Origin: Actinoplanes couchii
Lineage (GTDB): Bacteria; Actinomycetota; Actinomycetes; Mycobacteriales; Micromonosporaceae
NCBI RefSeq assembly: GCF_016862075.1
Contig: NZ_BOMG01000094.1
Span: 112,710-176,709 of the forward strand
DNA length: 64,000 nucleotides
Direction: 5' to 3'
The translations under genes and the position numbers were made by a program. The notes beneath the pieces are model-generated. The model saw only the letters and a program-made list of their open reading frames with translations, was not told where the DNA came from and did not search any database. Positions 39,081 through 47,538 of the stretch are shown here, in pieces (position 1 is the first letter of the stretch; each line of letters starts with the position of its first letter).

Positions 39081-40124
39081 TCACCGGGCGTCCACTCCGG
39101 CCCGCTGGTTCATCGACGACCGCAGCCGGTGCCGCACGGTCAGGCTCGGCGTGAACGACCGCTCCCGGATCCGCCGGTTCGCGATCCGGGACCAGAACCT
39201 CTCCGGGCACGTGCCGCGTACGCTGCGGAAATCGGCGAACGGCACCGGCGTCAACTCCAGCGACAGCCACGAGTCCTCGGCCAGCACCCGGTGCCACTCG
39301 GCCAGCGGCAGCCGCAGATGGCGCTCCGGCCGCCCGTCCGGCAGGACCGTCAGGACCTTGGCGTAGTTCGCCGCCCGCTCCCACACCACCACCGGCCGGT
39401 CCCGGTGGTTGCCGTCCTCGTCGATGATCGCCGCGTTCCACACCTCACCCGGTTCCGGCGGCCAGCTCGCCAGCCCCGGTGGCTGCGGCTCGGACGGCGG
39501 CCCGACCCGCAGCCACCGCCGCAGCCGCCATCCGCCGGTCAGCACCGCGACCAGCCCGGCCGCCGCGAGCACCACGATCAGCAGTCGCGTCGCGAGTTCC
39601 GCCAGGTCGCCGCCCCGAGCCGGGAAGAGCGCGGCCCCGCCTGCGACGACCAGCAGGATCACCCCGTCCCGGATCAGCAGCATCGGCCAATACCCGGTGT
39701 CCAGCACCCGCCAGCAGGCCAGATAGCCCGCCGTCACGATCACCGACACCAACCAGGCCCGGACCAGCGACGCCGTCCCGCCGGTCGCCACCTCGGCGCC
39801 CACCACCAGCGTCACCAGCAGCGCTGCCCGCCCCGCGACCAGCCGGTGCGACGACTTCCACCACGCCGGGCACACCCATCGCGTCGCCGCGAACGCCACC
39901 AACGGGGCCAGTGCGGCCGCCACGAAGTCCAGCGCCGTCAGCCGACGATCAAGATCGACGAGCAACATCACCGGCGCCGGTACGATCAACGAGGCCGCCG
40001 CCACCACCACCGGCGCCGCCCACCCCGCCGACGGGTAACCACGTCTCCGGCGCCAGTGGAACCGGTTGCCCGGACCAGGCGTGACCAGCGCACCCAGCAG
40101 AACCGGGACCAGGATCACAAGCAT
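39081..40124 (-). CDS. Polytopic membrane protein with C-terminal PemK/MazF-like domain
   Basis: A 347-residue protein. Residues 1-200 contain about seven membrane helices (MLVILVPVLLGALV, AAPVVVAAASLIVP and others). After a Pro-rich linker, residues about 225-320 resemble the actinobacterial PemK-like domain. It starts with PGEVWNAAI, has an RPVVVW strand and a KVLTV strand, then LRLPLAEWHRVL and LELTPVPFADFRSVRGTCPERFW. In soluble relatives this fold is an mRNA-cleaving toxin, but many actinobacterial PemK-like proteins have no proven nuclease activity. Membrane tethering is unusual. No antitoxin gene is adjacent. It is divergent from an ABC exporter. Confidence 0.65.
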   Translation of the reverse strand: MLVILVPVLLGALVTPGPGNRFHWRRRRGYPSAGWAAPVVVAAASLIVPAPVMLLVDLDRRLTALDFVAAALAPLVAFAATRWVCPAWWKSSHRLVAGRAALLVTLVVGAEVATGGTASLVRAWLVSVIVTAGYLACWRVLDTGYWPMLLIRDGVILLVVAGGAALFPARGGDLAELATRLLIVVLAAAGLVAVLTGGWRLRRWLRVGPPSEPQPPGLASWPPEPGEVWNAAIIDEDGNHRDRPVVVWERAANYAKVLTVLPDGRPERHLRLPLAEWHRVLAEDSWLSLELTPVPFADFRSVRGTCPERFWSRIANRRIRERSFTPSLTVRHRLRSSMNQRAGVDAR

Positions 40125-40209
40125 CCGCGAATGGTGCCGCCGTCGATGGGTCCGCTATCGGACAGCGGGTACGCCGACATCGACCTCGTGCTCCGGTAAC
40201 CGTTGAACA

Positions 40210-42081
40210 GTGACCGCCAACCAACAGGTCCTGCCCGAACTGCGCCCCAGCTGGTGGGAGACCGGCGTCCGGGCCCGCGCCGACGCCGGCATGCTCGGCG
40301 TCTTCACCGAACTCCCCGGCCTGATCACCAGAGCCGTCCGGGTGGCGTGGCGCGCCGACCGGATGCGCACCCTGCTCGTCACCGTCTCCACGGTCGGTTC
40401 CGGCGCGATGGCCGCGTTCGGGCTGATCGCCACCCAGCGGGTCCTGGTCGAACTGTTCGCCGGCGGCCCCACCCCCGACCGGGTCCGCGCCGCCCTGCCC
40501 GCCCTGCTCTGGCTGGCCGGCGCCACCGCGATCCGCGGCGCCCTCGGCATGGCCGTCGGTTACGCCCTCAACGGCCTCACCCCGCGCGTCCACCTGCACG
40601 TGGAACGGGAACTGTTCGAACACACCACCGCCGTGGAACTGCGCGCCTTCGACGACGACGGGTTCGCCGAGGGCATGGAACGCGCCACCCGCGGCACCGA
40701 GGCCGCCATCGAACTCGTGCAGAACGCGATGAACCTGTTCGCCGGCGTGGTCAGCCTGCTCGCCGTCACCATCGCCGTGATCACCGTGCACCCGCTGCTG
40801 CTGATCGCCCTGATCGTGGCCACCGTCCCGACCGGGTACGCGGCGCTGCGGGCCGGGCACGTCCGGTTCCAGAGCTACCTGGCCAGCTCCACCCGGCGCC
40901 GGCGCCAGTGGGTGCTGCACCGGCTGATGGCCGAGCGCGATTCGGCTGCCGAACTCCGGACGTACGGCCTCCGCAATTTTCTCCTCGGTCTTTACGACCG
41001 GGTGATGGGTGCGCAGATCGCCGTCGAGTTGCGGGTCGCCCAGCAGGTCACCACGACCACCAGCGTCGGCGCGGTCGTCGGTGGAGTCGCCCTGACCGTC
41101 GTCTACGTGCTGCTCGGCGTGCTGCTGATCAACGGCCGGATCCCGCTCGCCGCCGCCGCGACCTGCGTCATCGCCGTGCAGGCCGCTCAGCGTGCGCTCG
41201 CCCTGGTCACGTTCCAGATCGACCGGGTGTACGCCAGTGGACAGTTCTTCAACGAGTACATCCGGTTCCTGGCCACCGCCGCCGGATACCTCCCGCCGCC
41301 GTACACCACCCGCCCGGTGCCGGCCGGCCTCGAGGAACTCTCCGTCACCGGCGTCACCCTGCAGTACCCGGAACGTGACCGGCCCGCCCTCGACGACGTC
41401 ACCCTCACCATCCGGGCCGGGCAGACCATCGCCCTGGTCGGCGAGAACGGCTCCGGCAAGTCCACCCTGGCCGCCATCATCGCCGGCCTGCGCGAACCCA
41501 CCTCCGGCACGATCACCTGGAACGACCGCGACTACCGGGCCTGGGACACCGCCGGGCTGCTGCGGCACATCGCGGTGGCGCTGCAGGACCACAACCGGTG
41601 GCCGTTCAGTGCCGCCACCAACATCGCGATGGGTGACGTCGACGCCGACGTGACCGCGGAGCGCATCGAGGCCGCCGCGTTGCTGGCCGCCGCGCACGAG
41701 ATGATCGCCGAACTGCCGCACGGCTACGACACCCTTCTCGACCGTACGTTCAAGGAGGGTCAGGATCTGTCCGGCGGCCAGTGGCAGCGGATCACCGCGG
41801 CGCGGGCGTTCCTGCGCGACGCCCCACTGCTGATCATGGACGAGCCGTCGTCGGCCCTGGACCCGCGCGCCGAGGACGCCCTGTTCCGGGCGCTGCGCAG
41901 CCGTCAGGGCCGGCACACCACCATCCTGGTCACCCACCGCCTGGCCAACATCACCCACGCCGACCAGATCTTCGTCCTGGACCGCGGAGCCCTCACCGAA
42001 TCCGGCACCCACCCGGCCCTGCTGGCCGCCGGCGGCCTCTACGCCCAGCTCTTCACCATGCAGGCGGCCGGCTACCAGTGA
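40210..42081 (+). CDS. ABC exporter half-transporter (permease-ATPase fusion)
   Basis: A 623-residue protein with six membrane helices in the first 340 residues and an ABC ATPase at the C terminus: Walker A GENGSGKST, Q-loop in ALQDHNRWP, signature LSGGQWQR, Walker B LLIMDEPSSALD and switch His in VTHRL. The EL..FGL-like loop reads ERDSAAELRTYGLRNFL. This resembles peptide or lipid exporters of the type seen beside lanthipeptide clusters, but no precursor peptide is visible here. It starts at GTG 40210. It probably works as a homodimer. Confidence 0.85.
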   Translation: MTANQQVLPELRPSWWETGVRARADAGMLGVFTELPGLITRAVRVAWRADRMRTLLVTVSTVGSGAMAAFGLIATQRVLVELFAGGPTPDRVRAALPALLWLAGATAIRGALGMAVGYALNGLTPRVHLHVERELFEHTTAVELRAFDDDGFAEGMERATRGTEAAIELVQNAMNLFAGVVSLLAVTIAVITVHPLLLIALIVATVPTGYAALRAGHVRFQSYLASSTRRRRQWVLHRLMAERDSAAELRTYGLRNFLLGLYDRVMGAQIAVELRVAQQVTTTTSVGAVVGGVALTVVYVLLGVLLINGRIPLAAAATCVIAVQAAQRALALVTFQIDRVYASGQFFNEYIRFLATAAGYLPPPYTTRPVPAGLEELSVTGVTLQYPERDRPALDDVTLTIRAGQTIALVGENGSGKSTLAAIIAGLREPTSGTITWNDRDYRAWDTAGLLRHIAVALQDHNRWPFSAATNIAMGDVDADVTAERIEAAALLAAAHEMIAELPHGYDTLLDRTFKEGQDLSGGQWQRITAARAFLRDAPLLIMDEPSSALDPRAEDALFRALRSRQGRHTTILVTHRLANITHADQIFVLDRGALTESGTHPALLAAGGLYAQLFTMQAAGYQ

Positions 42082-42098
42082 CATCAGGCGCGGGCACC

Positions 42099-42374
42099 TC
42101 AGTGATCTCCGGTGCGGTGCTCCAGCCCGAAATGGGTGACGGCTGCGGTGGCTGCCTCGGCGGGGGACAGGTGGGTGTTGTCCAGGCGCAGGTAGTCGGG
42201 GCCGGGAACGAAGTGGCCGAACGGCGCGCTGCCACCGGGGAAGAAACGGAGCACCGGCTCGATGGCCATGTGGTTGTGGAACAGCCGCAGCCCGGTCCGC
42301 GCGGCGATCTCCGCCCCCACGGTCATCTTGCCGACGGCCGGTGGGCCGATGACGAACAGCATCGTCCCGGTCAT
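42099..42374 (-). CDS. P-loop kinase with internal deletion (91 aa)
   Basis: A 91-residue protein. The first half is a normal shikimate-kinase-like P-loop start (MLFVIGPPAVGKMTVGAEIA, then LRLFHNHMAIEPVLRFF). The end is a normal family C terminus (PDYLRLDNTHLSPAEAA). The nucleoside-kinase-like family is usually about 170-190 residues, so roughly 90 central residues, including the lid, are missing. It may be inactive. Its ATG overlaps the upstream gene's stop (ATGA). Confidence 0.6.
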   Translation of the reverse strand: MTGTMLFVIGPPAVGKMTVGAEIAARTGLRLFHNHMAIEPVLRFFPGGSAPFGHFVPGPDYLRLDNTHLSPAEAATAAVTHFGLEHRTGDH

Positions 42375-43345
42375 CGTGGCGAACTCCATTCCAGAGTGGT
42401 GGCCGTGGCGGGGTCGGTGAACGCCAGCACACACGCGCCCAGCCGGACGAAACGCGGCCCGTCGAGATCGACCTCCCCGGCGACCAGCAGCAGCGGCTGC
42501 CCGCCGACGTCGAGAAGCACTTCGGCCAGCTGCCCCTGGTCGAGGACCGTGCCGACGTCGCTCAGCACGCCGGTGGGCAGTTCCGGCAGCGGGCGCTCGC
42601 GGATGCCCGGGTTCGAGCGGTACGGGTTCCCGGTGTCCGCGGACAGCAGCAGACCGGACAGATCCTCGTCCTGGTAGGTGCGGACCTCGATCGTGGTCCC
42701 GTCGCCGAAGGCCGCGATCAGCACCGCCAGCTGCAGACACGGCACGGCGGGATCCTCGAACCGGAACCCGTCCTCGGTCAGCGCCTCCTCCAGGCCGGTC
42801 CACGCGACGATCCGCCGTCCGCGCAGCGCGGTGAACTCGGCGGCCCGATCCCGCACCCACTCCGAGCCCGCCGCGACCACCTGCTCACCCTCGCCGACCG
42901 GGACGTCGAAACGGGCGTGGAAGGCGTCGAGGGCCTCGGCGGTCACCGGCAGCGCGTTCGCGTGGGTCTCGCGGTTACGGGCGGTGAGCCGGCGCAGCAG
43001 TTCGTCGCGGCCGACCGGGAAGTACAGCAGCCTGACCTCGGCGCCCGCCTGCTCCGCCAGGGCACGCCAGTCGTCGCGTTCCGAACGCCGCCACAGGCCG
43101 TAGTCGACCACCACGTCACGCCCGGCCGACAACAGCGCCACCGTCTCGGCGCGGACCTCGGCCACCACCGGGGCCTCGCGCTCGAAGTACGTGTGTTCCG
43201 GGTAGTCGACGCCGTAGCGGCCGTGCCGGGCGAACACGCGCTCGTCGACCGAGAGCCGGACCACCCCGGCGGGCTCCAGGACGCGGGTGGCGTAGGTGGT
43301 CTTGCCGGAGCCGGTCAGCCCGACGAGCAGATAGGCGATGGGCAC
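42371..43345 (-). CDS. AAA/P-loop kinase with C-terminal unknown domain
   Basis: A 324-residue protein. Residues 1-150 form a P-loop kinase of the AAA_33/zeta-like group (Walker A GLTGSGKTT, VDERVFARHGRYG, Walker B-like DVVVDYGLW, lid Arg residues in RRLTARNRET). Residues about 185-320 form a separate alpha/beta domain with no known match (TEDGFRFEDPAVP, then FGDGTTIEVRTYQDEDLSGLLL). It could phosphorylate a small molecule or a cell-wall sugar. It is the first gene of a pair with the shortened kinase. Confidence 0.65.
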   Translation of the reverse strand: MPIAYLLVGLTGSGKTTYATRVLEPAGVVRLSVDERVFARHGRYGVDYPEHTYFEREAPVVAEVRAETVALLSAGRDVVVDYGLWRRSERDDWRALAEQAGAEVRLLYFPVGRDELLRRLTARNRETHANALPVTAEALDAFHARFDVPVGEGEQVVAAGSEWVRDRAAEFTALRGRRIVAWTGLEEALTEDGFRFEDPAVPCLQLAVLIAAFGDGTTIEVRTYQDEDLSGLLLSADTGNPYRSNPGIRERPLPELPTGVLSDVGTVLDQGQLAEVLLDVGGQPLLLVAGEVDLDGPRFVRLGACVLAFTDPATATTLEWSSPR

Positions 43346-43451
43346 GGTGGCACTTTAAGACACCGACACCCAGAGCCATTTGCCGGTACGCGGGACCAGC
43401 CTCCCGCCTGTGACCCGCCGGTGAGGTCACGCCTCCGGCCCGGCGGTCGCG

Positions 43452-43473
43452 GGGCGGCCGTGCCGGGCCGCCC
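43452..43473 (-). terminator. Hairpin downstream of the AbiEii-like gene
   Basis: GGGCGGCC and GGCCGCCC are separated by six bases, 66 bases after the minus-strand AbiEii-like stop. It probably terminates that operon. Confidence 0.45.
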
Positions 43474-43538
43474 GGCTCGCGTGACTCTCGCGAGCTGCCA
43501 TGCACTGCGTCTGTCGGCTTTTTTGTCGTACCCGCGCG

Positions 43539-44180
43539 TTAGGTTCTAGGCCAGTCGGACAACCGGGAGCGGAGGGCGGAGATGGCGTCGCGGTCCAGTC
43601 CGTAGAGCGCGAAGCGCGCGTCGTCCAGGCGGTCCAGATAGCGGCCGGCGTCGGCGATGTCCTCGGGGTCGAGGGCGGGGTCGGCGGCGTGCGCGAGTTC
43701 CAGCACGCGGGAGAGGGGGTAACGGGCCAGTGCGGCGGCCACGTCGATGTAATCGCGGACCTCGCGGCGGTTGACCAGGGCGGCGACCTTCGTGGCGACC
43801 AGGTCGTCCAGGTGCATGACCGGGCCGACGTCCATCACCACCGGGGCGCGGTTGCGGTCCAGACGGCACAGCGTCAGGCGCAGGGCGCGGTGTTCGCCGG
43901 CGACCAGGAACTCCTGGATGTCCGCGTTCATGCCCTCGAAGAGTTCGTCGGCCTCCTCGGCCACCACCCGGTAACCGGCGGCCGTCAGGGCGGACGTCAC
44001 CTCGCCCGCCGCGGCTGCCACCGCGCCGGCCGTGTCGGTGAACAGGTCGAGGTCCTCGGTGGGGCGGGCGACCAGGCCGTTGACCAGCCAGGCGACGCCG
44101 CCGCCGAGCACGAAGCCGTGCTTGTCGGCGACCTTGAGAGCGATCCGGGCGATGTCGCGGTAGAAGTCGTCGACGGTCAC
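43539..44180 (-). CDS. AbiEii-type nucleotidyltransferase
   Basis: A 213-residue protein of the nucleotidyltransferase AbiEii/AbiGii family. The catalytic region is FVLGGGVAWLVNGL followed by RPTEDLDLF (the GG(A/V) and DxD elements). Further blocks are MHLDDLVATKVAAL and REVRDYIDVAAAL, the helical part that places the second Lys and Asp. Members in type IV toxin-antitoxin or abortive-infection systems transfer nucleotides to tRNA. GTG 44180 overlaps the upstream gene's stop (GTGA), so the pair is coupled. The family also has solitary members with no proven toxicity. Confidence 0.8.
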   Translation of the reverse strand: MTVDDFYRDIARIALKVADKHGFVLGGGVAWLVNGLVARPTEDLDLFTDTAGAVAAAAGEVTSALTAAGYRVVAEEADELFEGMNADIQEFLVAGEHRALRLTLCRLDRNRAPVVMDVGPVMHLDDLVATKVAALVNRREVRDYIDVAAALARYPLSRVLELAHAADPALDPEDIADAGRYLDRLDDARFALYGLDRDAISALRSRLSDWPRT

Positions 44181-44521
44181 GCGGCGGCGGCCCGCGCCCG
44201 CAGCCGGGGGTGACGTGCCTCCCAGGCGGCGCGGACACCCCTGGGCAGGTTCAGCTCCGGCCACAGCCGGATCAGGACGGCGCCGTTGACGTAGGACCGC
44301 AGCTCGTCGATGCGGATGGCCTCACGGAGCACGTTCTCGTACATCCACAACAGCATGGTGTGCTGGCCCAGGTCGAAGGCCCGTTGCGGCTGCCACCAGA
44401 GGCGCAACGGCAGCTCGACGATGCCGGCGACGGGCCCGCACAGTTCGCCGAGCGTCCCCGCCACAACCACCGGCCGCTGCGGCCGGGCGAGGTGTGTGAC
44501 CGGGGCGGTACTCACAGACAT
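44177..44521 (-). CDS. Small protein coupled to the AbiEii-type gene, possible antitoxin
   Basis: A 114-residue protein (up to 121 if GTG 44542 is the start) overlapping the nucleotidyltransferase gene by four bases. The sequence is helical and rich in Leu, Arg and Trp (VVAGTLGELCGPVAGIVELPLRLWW, then FDLGQHTMLLWMYENVLREA). It does not look like the usual winged-helix AbiEi antitoxin. Gene order and overlap match antitoxin-toxin operons. An inverted repeat (44562-44575) lies just upstream. Confidence 0.6.
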   Translation of the reverse strand: MSVSTAPVTHLARPQRPVVVAGTLGELCGPVAGIVELPLRLWWQPQRAFDLGQHTMLLWMYENVLREAIRIDELRSYVNGAVLIRLWPELNLPRGVRAAWEARHPRLRARAAAA

Positions 44522-44561
44522 GCCGACAGCGTAAACCGACACACCGTACAGAAAACAAACA

Positions 44562-44575
44562 CCTAGATTCCTAGG
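44562..44575. promoter_or_regulatory. Inverted repeat in divergent promoter
   Basis: CCTAG, ATTC, CTAGG is a perfect 5-4-5 dyad in an A/T-rich gap between two divergent genes that both encode AbiEii-related systems. It may be an operator. Confidence 0.4.
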
Positions 44576-44625
44576 ATGGTCCAGACGGTGTGTTCCAGGC
44601 CCTCGACGGGCCTACCTTGAGGGCT

Positions 44626-45999
44626 GTGCACGGGGAGTTCGAGATCCACCTGACCGTCCTCGGCGACGGCTTCGCGGACGGGCTGAAGTTCAGCGACATC
44701 GTCCTGGCCGGCGGCGATCATCCGAGGCAGCCGATGCTGTCCTATCGGGCGTGGGGTTCGCTCGACGACATCGTCGAAGCCGCCCACGACGAACGGACCA
44801 GGCTGCGGGACTGCGGACTCCGGCCGGTGCGGCTCAAGATCGAGGCACATCCGGACAACAGCGGTGTACCGGTGACCGACGCGGCTCCGGGCGGGCGATA
44901 CTTCGAGCACCACGTCAAACTGCGGCTGCCGGACGCGGGGACGTCGCGGCTCGCCGCGCTGATCGGACCGTTCGGTGCGGGCCTCTCCCGCAACGCTCGC
45001 CGGCCGGACAGCAACGAGATGTTCGTGACCCAGCGCTGCTACCGGGCCGGCCTTGCGGAGGCCCGGGAGGAGCTGGCCCGGCTGGTCGAAGCGCTCACTG
45101 CCGAAGGCCACGAGATTCTCGAAGTCGAGATGCAGTACGTCGTCTGCGACACCGCCCCGGAATGGGACGGCGGCTGGATCACGGGCCCGGTCGCCCGGGT
45201 CGCCCCGGCCGGACCCGCCCCGGAGCCTTCCGGCAGGCCGGATCCGTGGCCGTGGAGTCTCGGGCGGTATGACAAACGCGACCTGTCCCGGCGGACAGCT
45301 CCGCTGGACGCCGTCCACGCACTACTGGGGCGGATCGCCGCGTCGCCGTGGGCGGATCGGCTCGTGCTGTGCGGCAGTGTCGCCCTGCGGGCCCAGCTCG
45401 GCGAGGCTACCCGGGTGCCGGCCGACATCGACCTGATCGCGGTGCCGTACCTGCCCGAGCTCTGGAACGCCGGCATGACGGAGCTGCGGGCCGGCCTGAT
45501 CGGGCTCGCCGGCGATCCGGGGCTGGTGGAGGACCGGCATCTCTGGGAGTACCACGACGCTCCGGGGCTGCGGCTGGGCTACCGGTCGGGCGCCGACGAT
45601 CCGCCGGTGATGGTCGACGTGGTTCTCGGTGAGGAGATGCTGATGCCTCCGGAGCCGCTGGAGGTCGTGCCGGGTGTGCGGATGCTCGCCGTGCCGCCGG
45701 CCCTGGCTCTCGCCGCCAAACTGCGCTGGCTGGGATCCGAGGAGAAGCCCAAGGCCAAGGATCTGTACGACGCGGTGCTGCTCGCCGAGCACACCACCGT
45801 CGACCCGGCCGTGGTCCGCGCACTGCTGCGCTGGAGCATCGGGCCCGCCGCCGACCGGTTCGGTCCGGAGACCGCCCGGGAGTGGACGGTCGACTGGGAC
45901 GACCTGCGCCGCGCCTGTCCGTACATCACCGGTGACCTCGACAGCTGGCGTGAGCGGCTGGTCCTGGCCCTGCGGCGGCCCTTCCGGCCCGGCGGATGA
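44626..45999 (+). CDS. Two-domain protein with C-terminal AbiEii-like nucleotidyltransferase
   Basis: A 457-residue protein (469 if GTG 44590 is used). Residues 1-190 form a domain starting HGEFEIHLTV and continuing with KFSDIVLAGGDHPRQPML, YFEHHVKLRLP and MFVTQRCYRA. I recall it only as a conserved actinobacterial domain of unknown role. Residues about 230-455 are an AbiEii-like nucleotidyltransferase: VLCGSVALRAQLG, then VPADIDLIAVPY, MVDVVLGEEML, and KLRWLGSEEKPKAKDLYDAVLLAE, which carries the Lys and Asp of the second half. The fusion reads away from a second AbiEii-type operon. RNA or small-molecule nucleotidylation is inferred. Confidence 0.7.
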   Translation: MHGEFEIHLTVLGDGFADGLKFSDIVLAGGDHPRQPMLSYRAWGSLDDIVEAAHDERTRLRDCGLRPVRLKIEAHPDNSGVPVTDAAPGGRYFEHHVKLRLPDAGTSRLAALIGPFGAGLSRNARRPDSNEMFVTQRCYRAGLAEAREELARLVEALTAEGHEILEVEMQYVVCDTAPEWDGGWITGPVARVAPAGPAPEPSGRPDPWPWSLGRYDKRDLSRRTAPLDAVHALLGRIAASPWADRLVLCGSVALRAQLGEATRVPADIDLIAVPYLPELWNAGMTELRAGLIGLAGDPGLVEDRHLWEYHDAPGLRLGYRSGADDPPVMVDVVLGEEMLMPPEPLEVVPGVRMLAVPPALALAAKLRWLGSEEKPKAKDLYDAVLLAEHTTVDPAVVRALLRWSIGPAADRFGPETAREWTVDWDDLRRACPYITGDLDSWRERLVLALRRPFRPGG

Positions 46000-46024
46000 C
46001 CGGCCGGGTTTCTAGTATGGGTGG

Positions 46025-46450
46025 ATGTTCGTCGATCCGGTGCTGGTTCGTATCAACGAGGGCATGGCTCTGCCGGGCCCGCAACGACGGGATCTTTTCG
46101 AGCGGATCCGGGCCGGCACCGACGATCCACTGCACGTGTGCGTGCTGGCCCACTCGATGGCCGACGTGCAGGACGACGTGCACGAGGAGCTGGTCTGGGA
46201 CGAGCGGGCCCTCGCCGCGATCGGTTCGCTCACCGATGCGCGGCTCGCCGAGGCGGGGGTGCCGTTCACGGTGGCCGCGCTCTACCCGTCGCTGTACCTC
46301 AACCTGGCCGACTGCCACCGTAGGCTCGGTGATCCCGCGCGGGCCCGGGAGTACCTCGAACAGGCCCGGTCCCGGATGGGCGCGCTCGGTGACGACGACT
46401 ACGGCAATCTGATCAGAAGCGGTCTCGAGGATCTGGAGCGGCAACTCTGA
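46025..46450 (+). CDS. Hypothetical helical protein with TPR-like segment
   Basis: A 141-residue soluble protein. The segment SLYLNLADCHRRLGDPARAREYLEQAR is a good single tetratricopeptide motif; the rest is predicted helical and acidic (HSMADVQDDVHEELVWDERAL). It overlaps the next gene's ATG by one base (TGATG), so the two are translated together. Function is unknown. Confidence 0.65.
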   Translation: MFVDPVLVRINEGMALPGPQRRDLFERIRAGTDDPLHVCVLAHSMADVQDDVHEELVWDERALAAIGSLTDARLAEAGVPFTVAALYPSLYLNLADCHRRLGDPARAREYLEQARSRMGALGDDDYGNLIRSGLEDLERQL

Positions 46451-47538
46451 TGCGTCTCATGTTCGTCTCGGTCCCGTTGCAGGGGCATCTACTGCCGTTG
46501 ATCCCGTTCGCCGCCGCCTGCCGGGATGCCGGGCACGACGTGCTGCTGGCCGCCGGTGAGTTCCCGCCCGGCACGCTCGGGTTGCGGACCGCGGACGTCG
46601 GCGCCGGGTTCGATCTGCAGCGGGCGGCGCTGGCCACGACCGTACGAAATCTGCGTCTTTCTGTTGCCGAGATGCGGGGAACGGCTGGAACCGCCCTGGT
46701 CGGGGAGATCTTCGGCCGGGCCAACCGGGCGCTGCTCGAACCGCTGACGGCCCTGGCGCGGCGGGAGCGGCCGGACGTGATCGTCTACGAGCCGCTGAGC
46801 GAGGCCGGCGCGGTGGTGGCCGGGCGGCTGTCGATCCCGTCGGTGCTGCAGGAGAACACGCTGTGGCCGGCCGATCAGTTGTTCCGGTCGGTGACCGCCA
46901 GCCGGTCGTTCGCGGGCCTTGCGGCACCCGCTCCGGCGTTGACGATTTCGGTCATGCCGCCGAGTCTGCGGCCGGACGCGATCGCCGGTGCGGTGACCAT
47001 GCGCCCGGTGCCGTCGTCCGGCGGCGGCGAGCTGCCCGGCTGGCTGAGCGCCCCCGGCGACCGTCCCCGTGTGCTGGTCAGCCGCAGCACCCTGTCCGGT
47101 CCCGCGCCCGGTGATCCGTCGGCCGCGGTGGTCGCCGCCGCGTCGTCGGTGGATGCCGAGTTCGTGCTGGTCAGAGGCAAGATCAAGGGCAAACTTCCGG
47201 CTAACGTACGTCCGGTCGGGCGCATCCCGATCGCCGAGGCGCTGCCGTTCGCGGCGGGGTTCGTGCACCACGCCGGAGCCGGCAGTGTGCTGGGCGGGCT
47301 GGCCGCCGGGGTGCCGCAGCTGGTGACGCCGGGCCCCGGCGACCGCACCCACAACGCCACGGTGCTGGCCGCGTCGGGCGCCGGCCTGTCGGTGCCCGCG
47401 AAGTCGATCACCGCGGACGTGCTGACCCGGCTGCTGACCGATGCCACGATCGCGGCCGCCGCCGGTGATCTGGCGGCCGAGATCGCCGCGATGCCGTCAC
47501 CCGCCGACGTGGTGCCGTCCGTGGAGGCGCTGGTCTAG
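46450..47538 (+). CDS. GT1-family glycosyltransferase (macrolide/aglycone type)
   Basis: A 362-residue GT-B glycosyltransferase similar to MGT and antibiotic aglycone glycosyltransferases. The N terminus VSVPLQGHLLPLIPFA has the acceptor-site pattern with His. The donor-binding block near the C terminus is FVHHAGAGSVLGGLAAGVPQLVTPG, with D-R-T-H-N after it. Family members carry HHGGxGT at this place; here it is HHAGAGS. It would transfer an activated sugar to a small molecule. No biosynthetic cluster is present, so detoxification is as likely as antibiotic synthesis. Its end overlaps the convergent hydrolase gene by 42 bases. Confidence 0.85.
   Translation: MRLMFVSVPLQGHLLPLIPFAAACRDAGHDVLLAAGEFPPGTLGLRTADVGAGFDLQRAALATTVRNLRLSVAEMRGTAGTALVGEIFGRANRALLEPLTALARRERPDVIVYEPLSEAGAVVAGRLSIPSVLQENTLWPADQLFRSVTASRSFAGLAAPAPALTISVMPPSLRPDAIAGAVTMRPVPSSGGGELPGWLSAPGDRPRVLVSRSTLSGPAPGDPSAAVVAAASSVDAEFVLVRGKIKGKLPANVRPVGRIPIAEALPFAAGFVHHAGAGSVLGGLAAGVPQLVTPGPGDRTHNATVLAASGAGLSVPAKSITADVLTRLLTDATIAAAAGDLAAEIAAMPSPADVVPSVEALV

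Noticed and set aside
43500..43530. T-run (TTTTTT) near 43520 as a classical terminator
   Set aside because: The T-run is not directly after a stable stem on the correct strand for either flanking gene.
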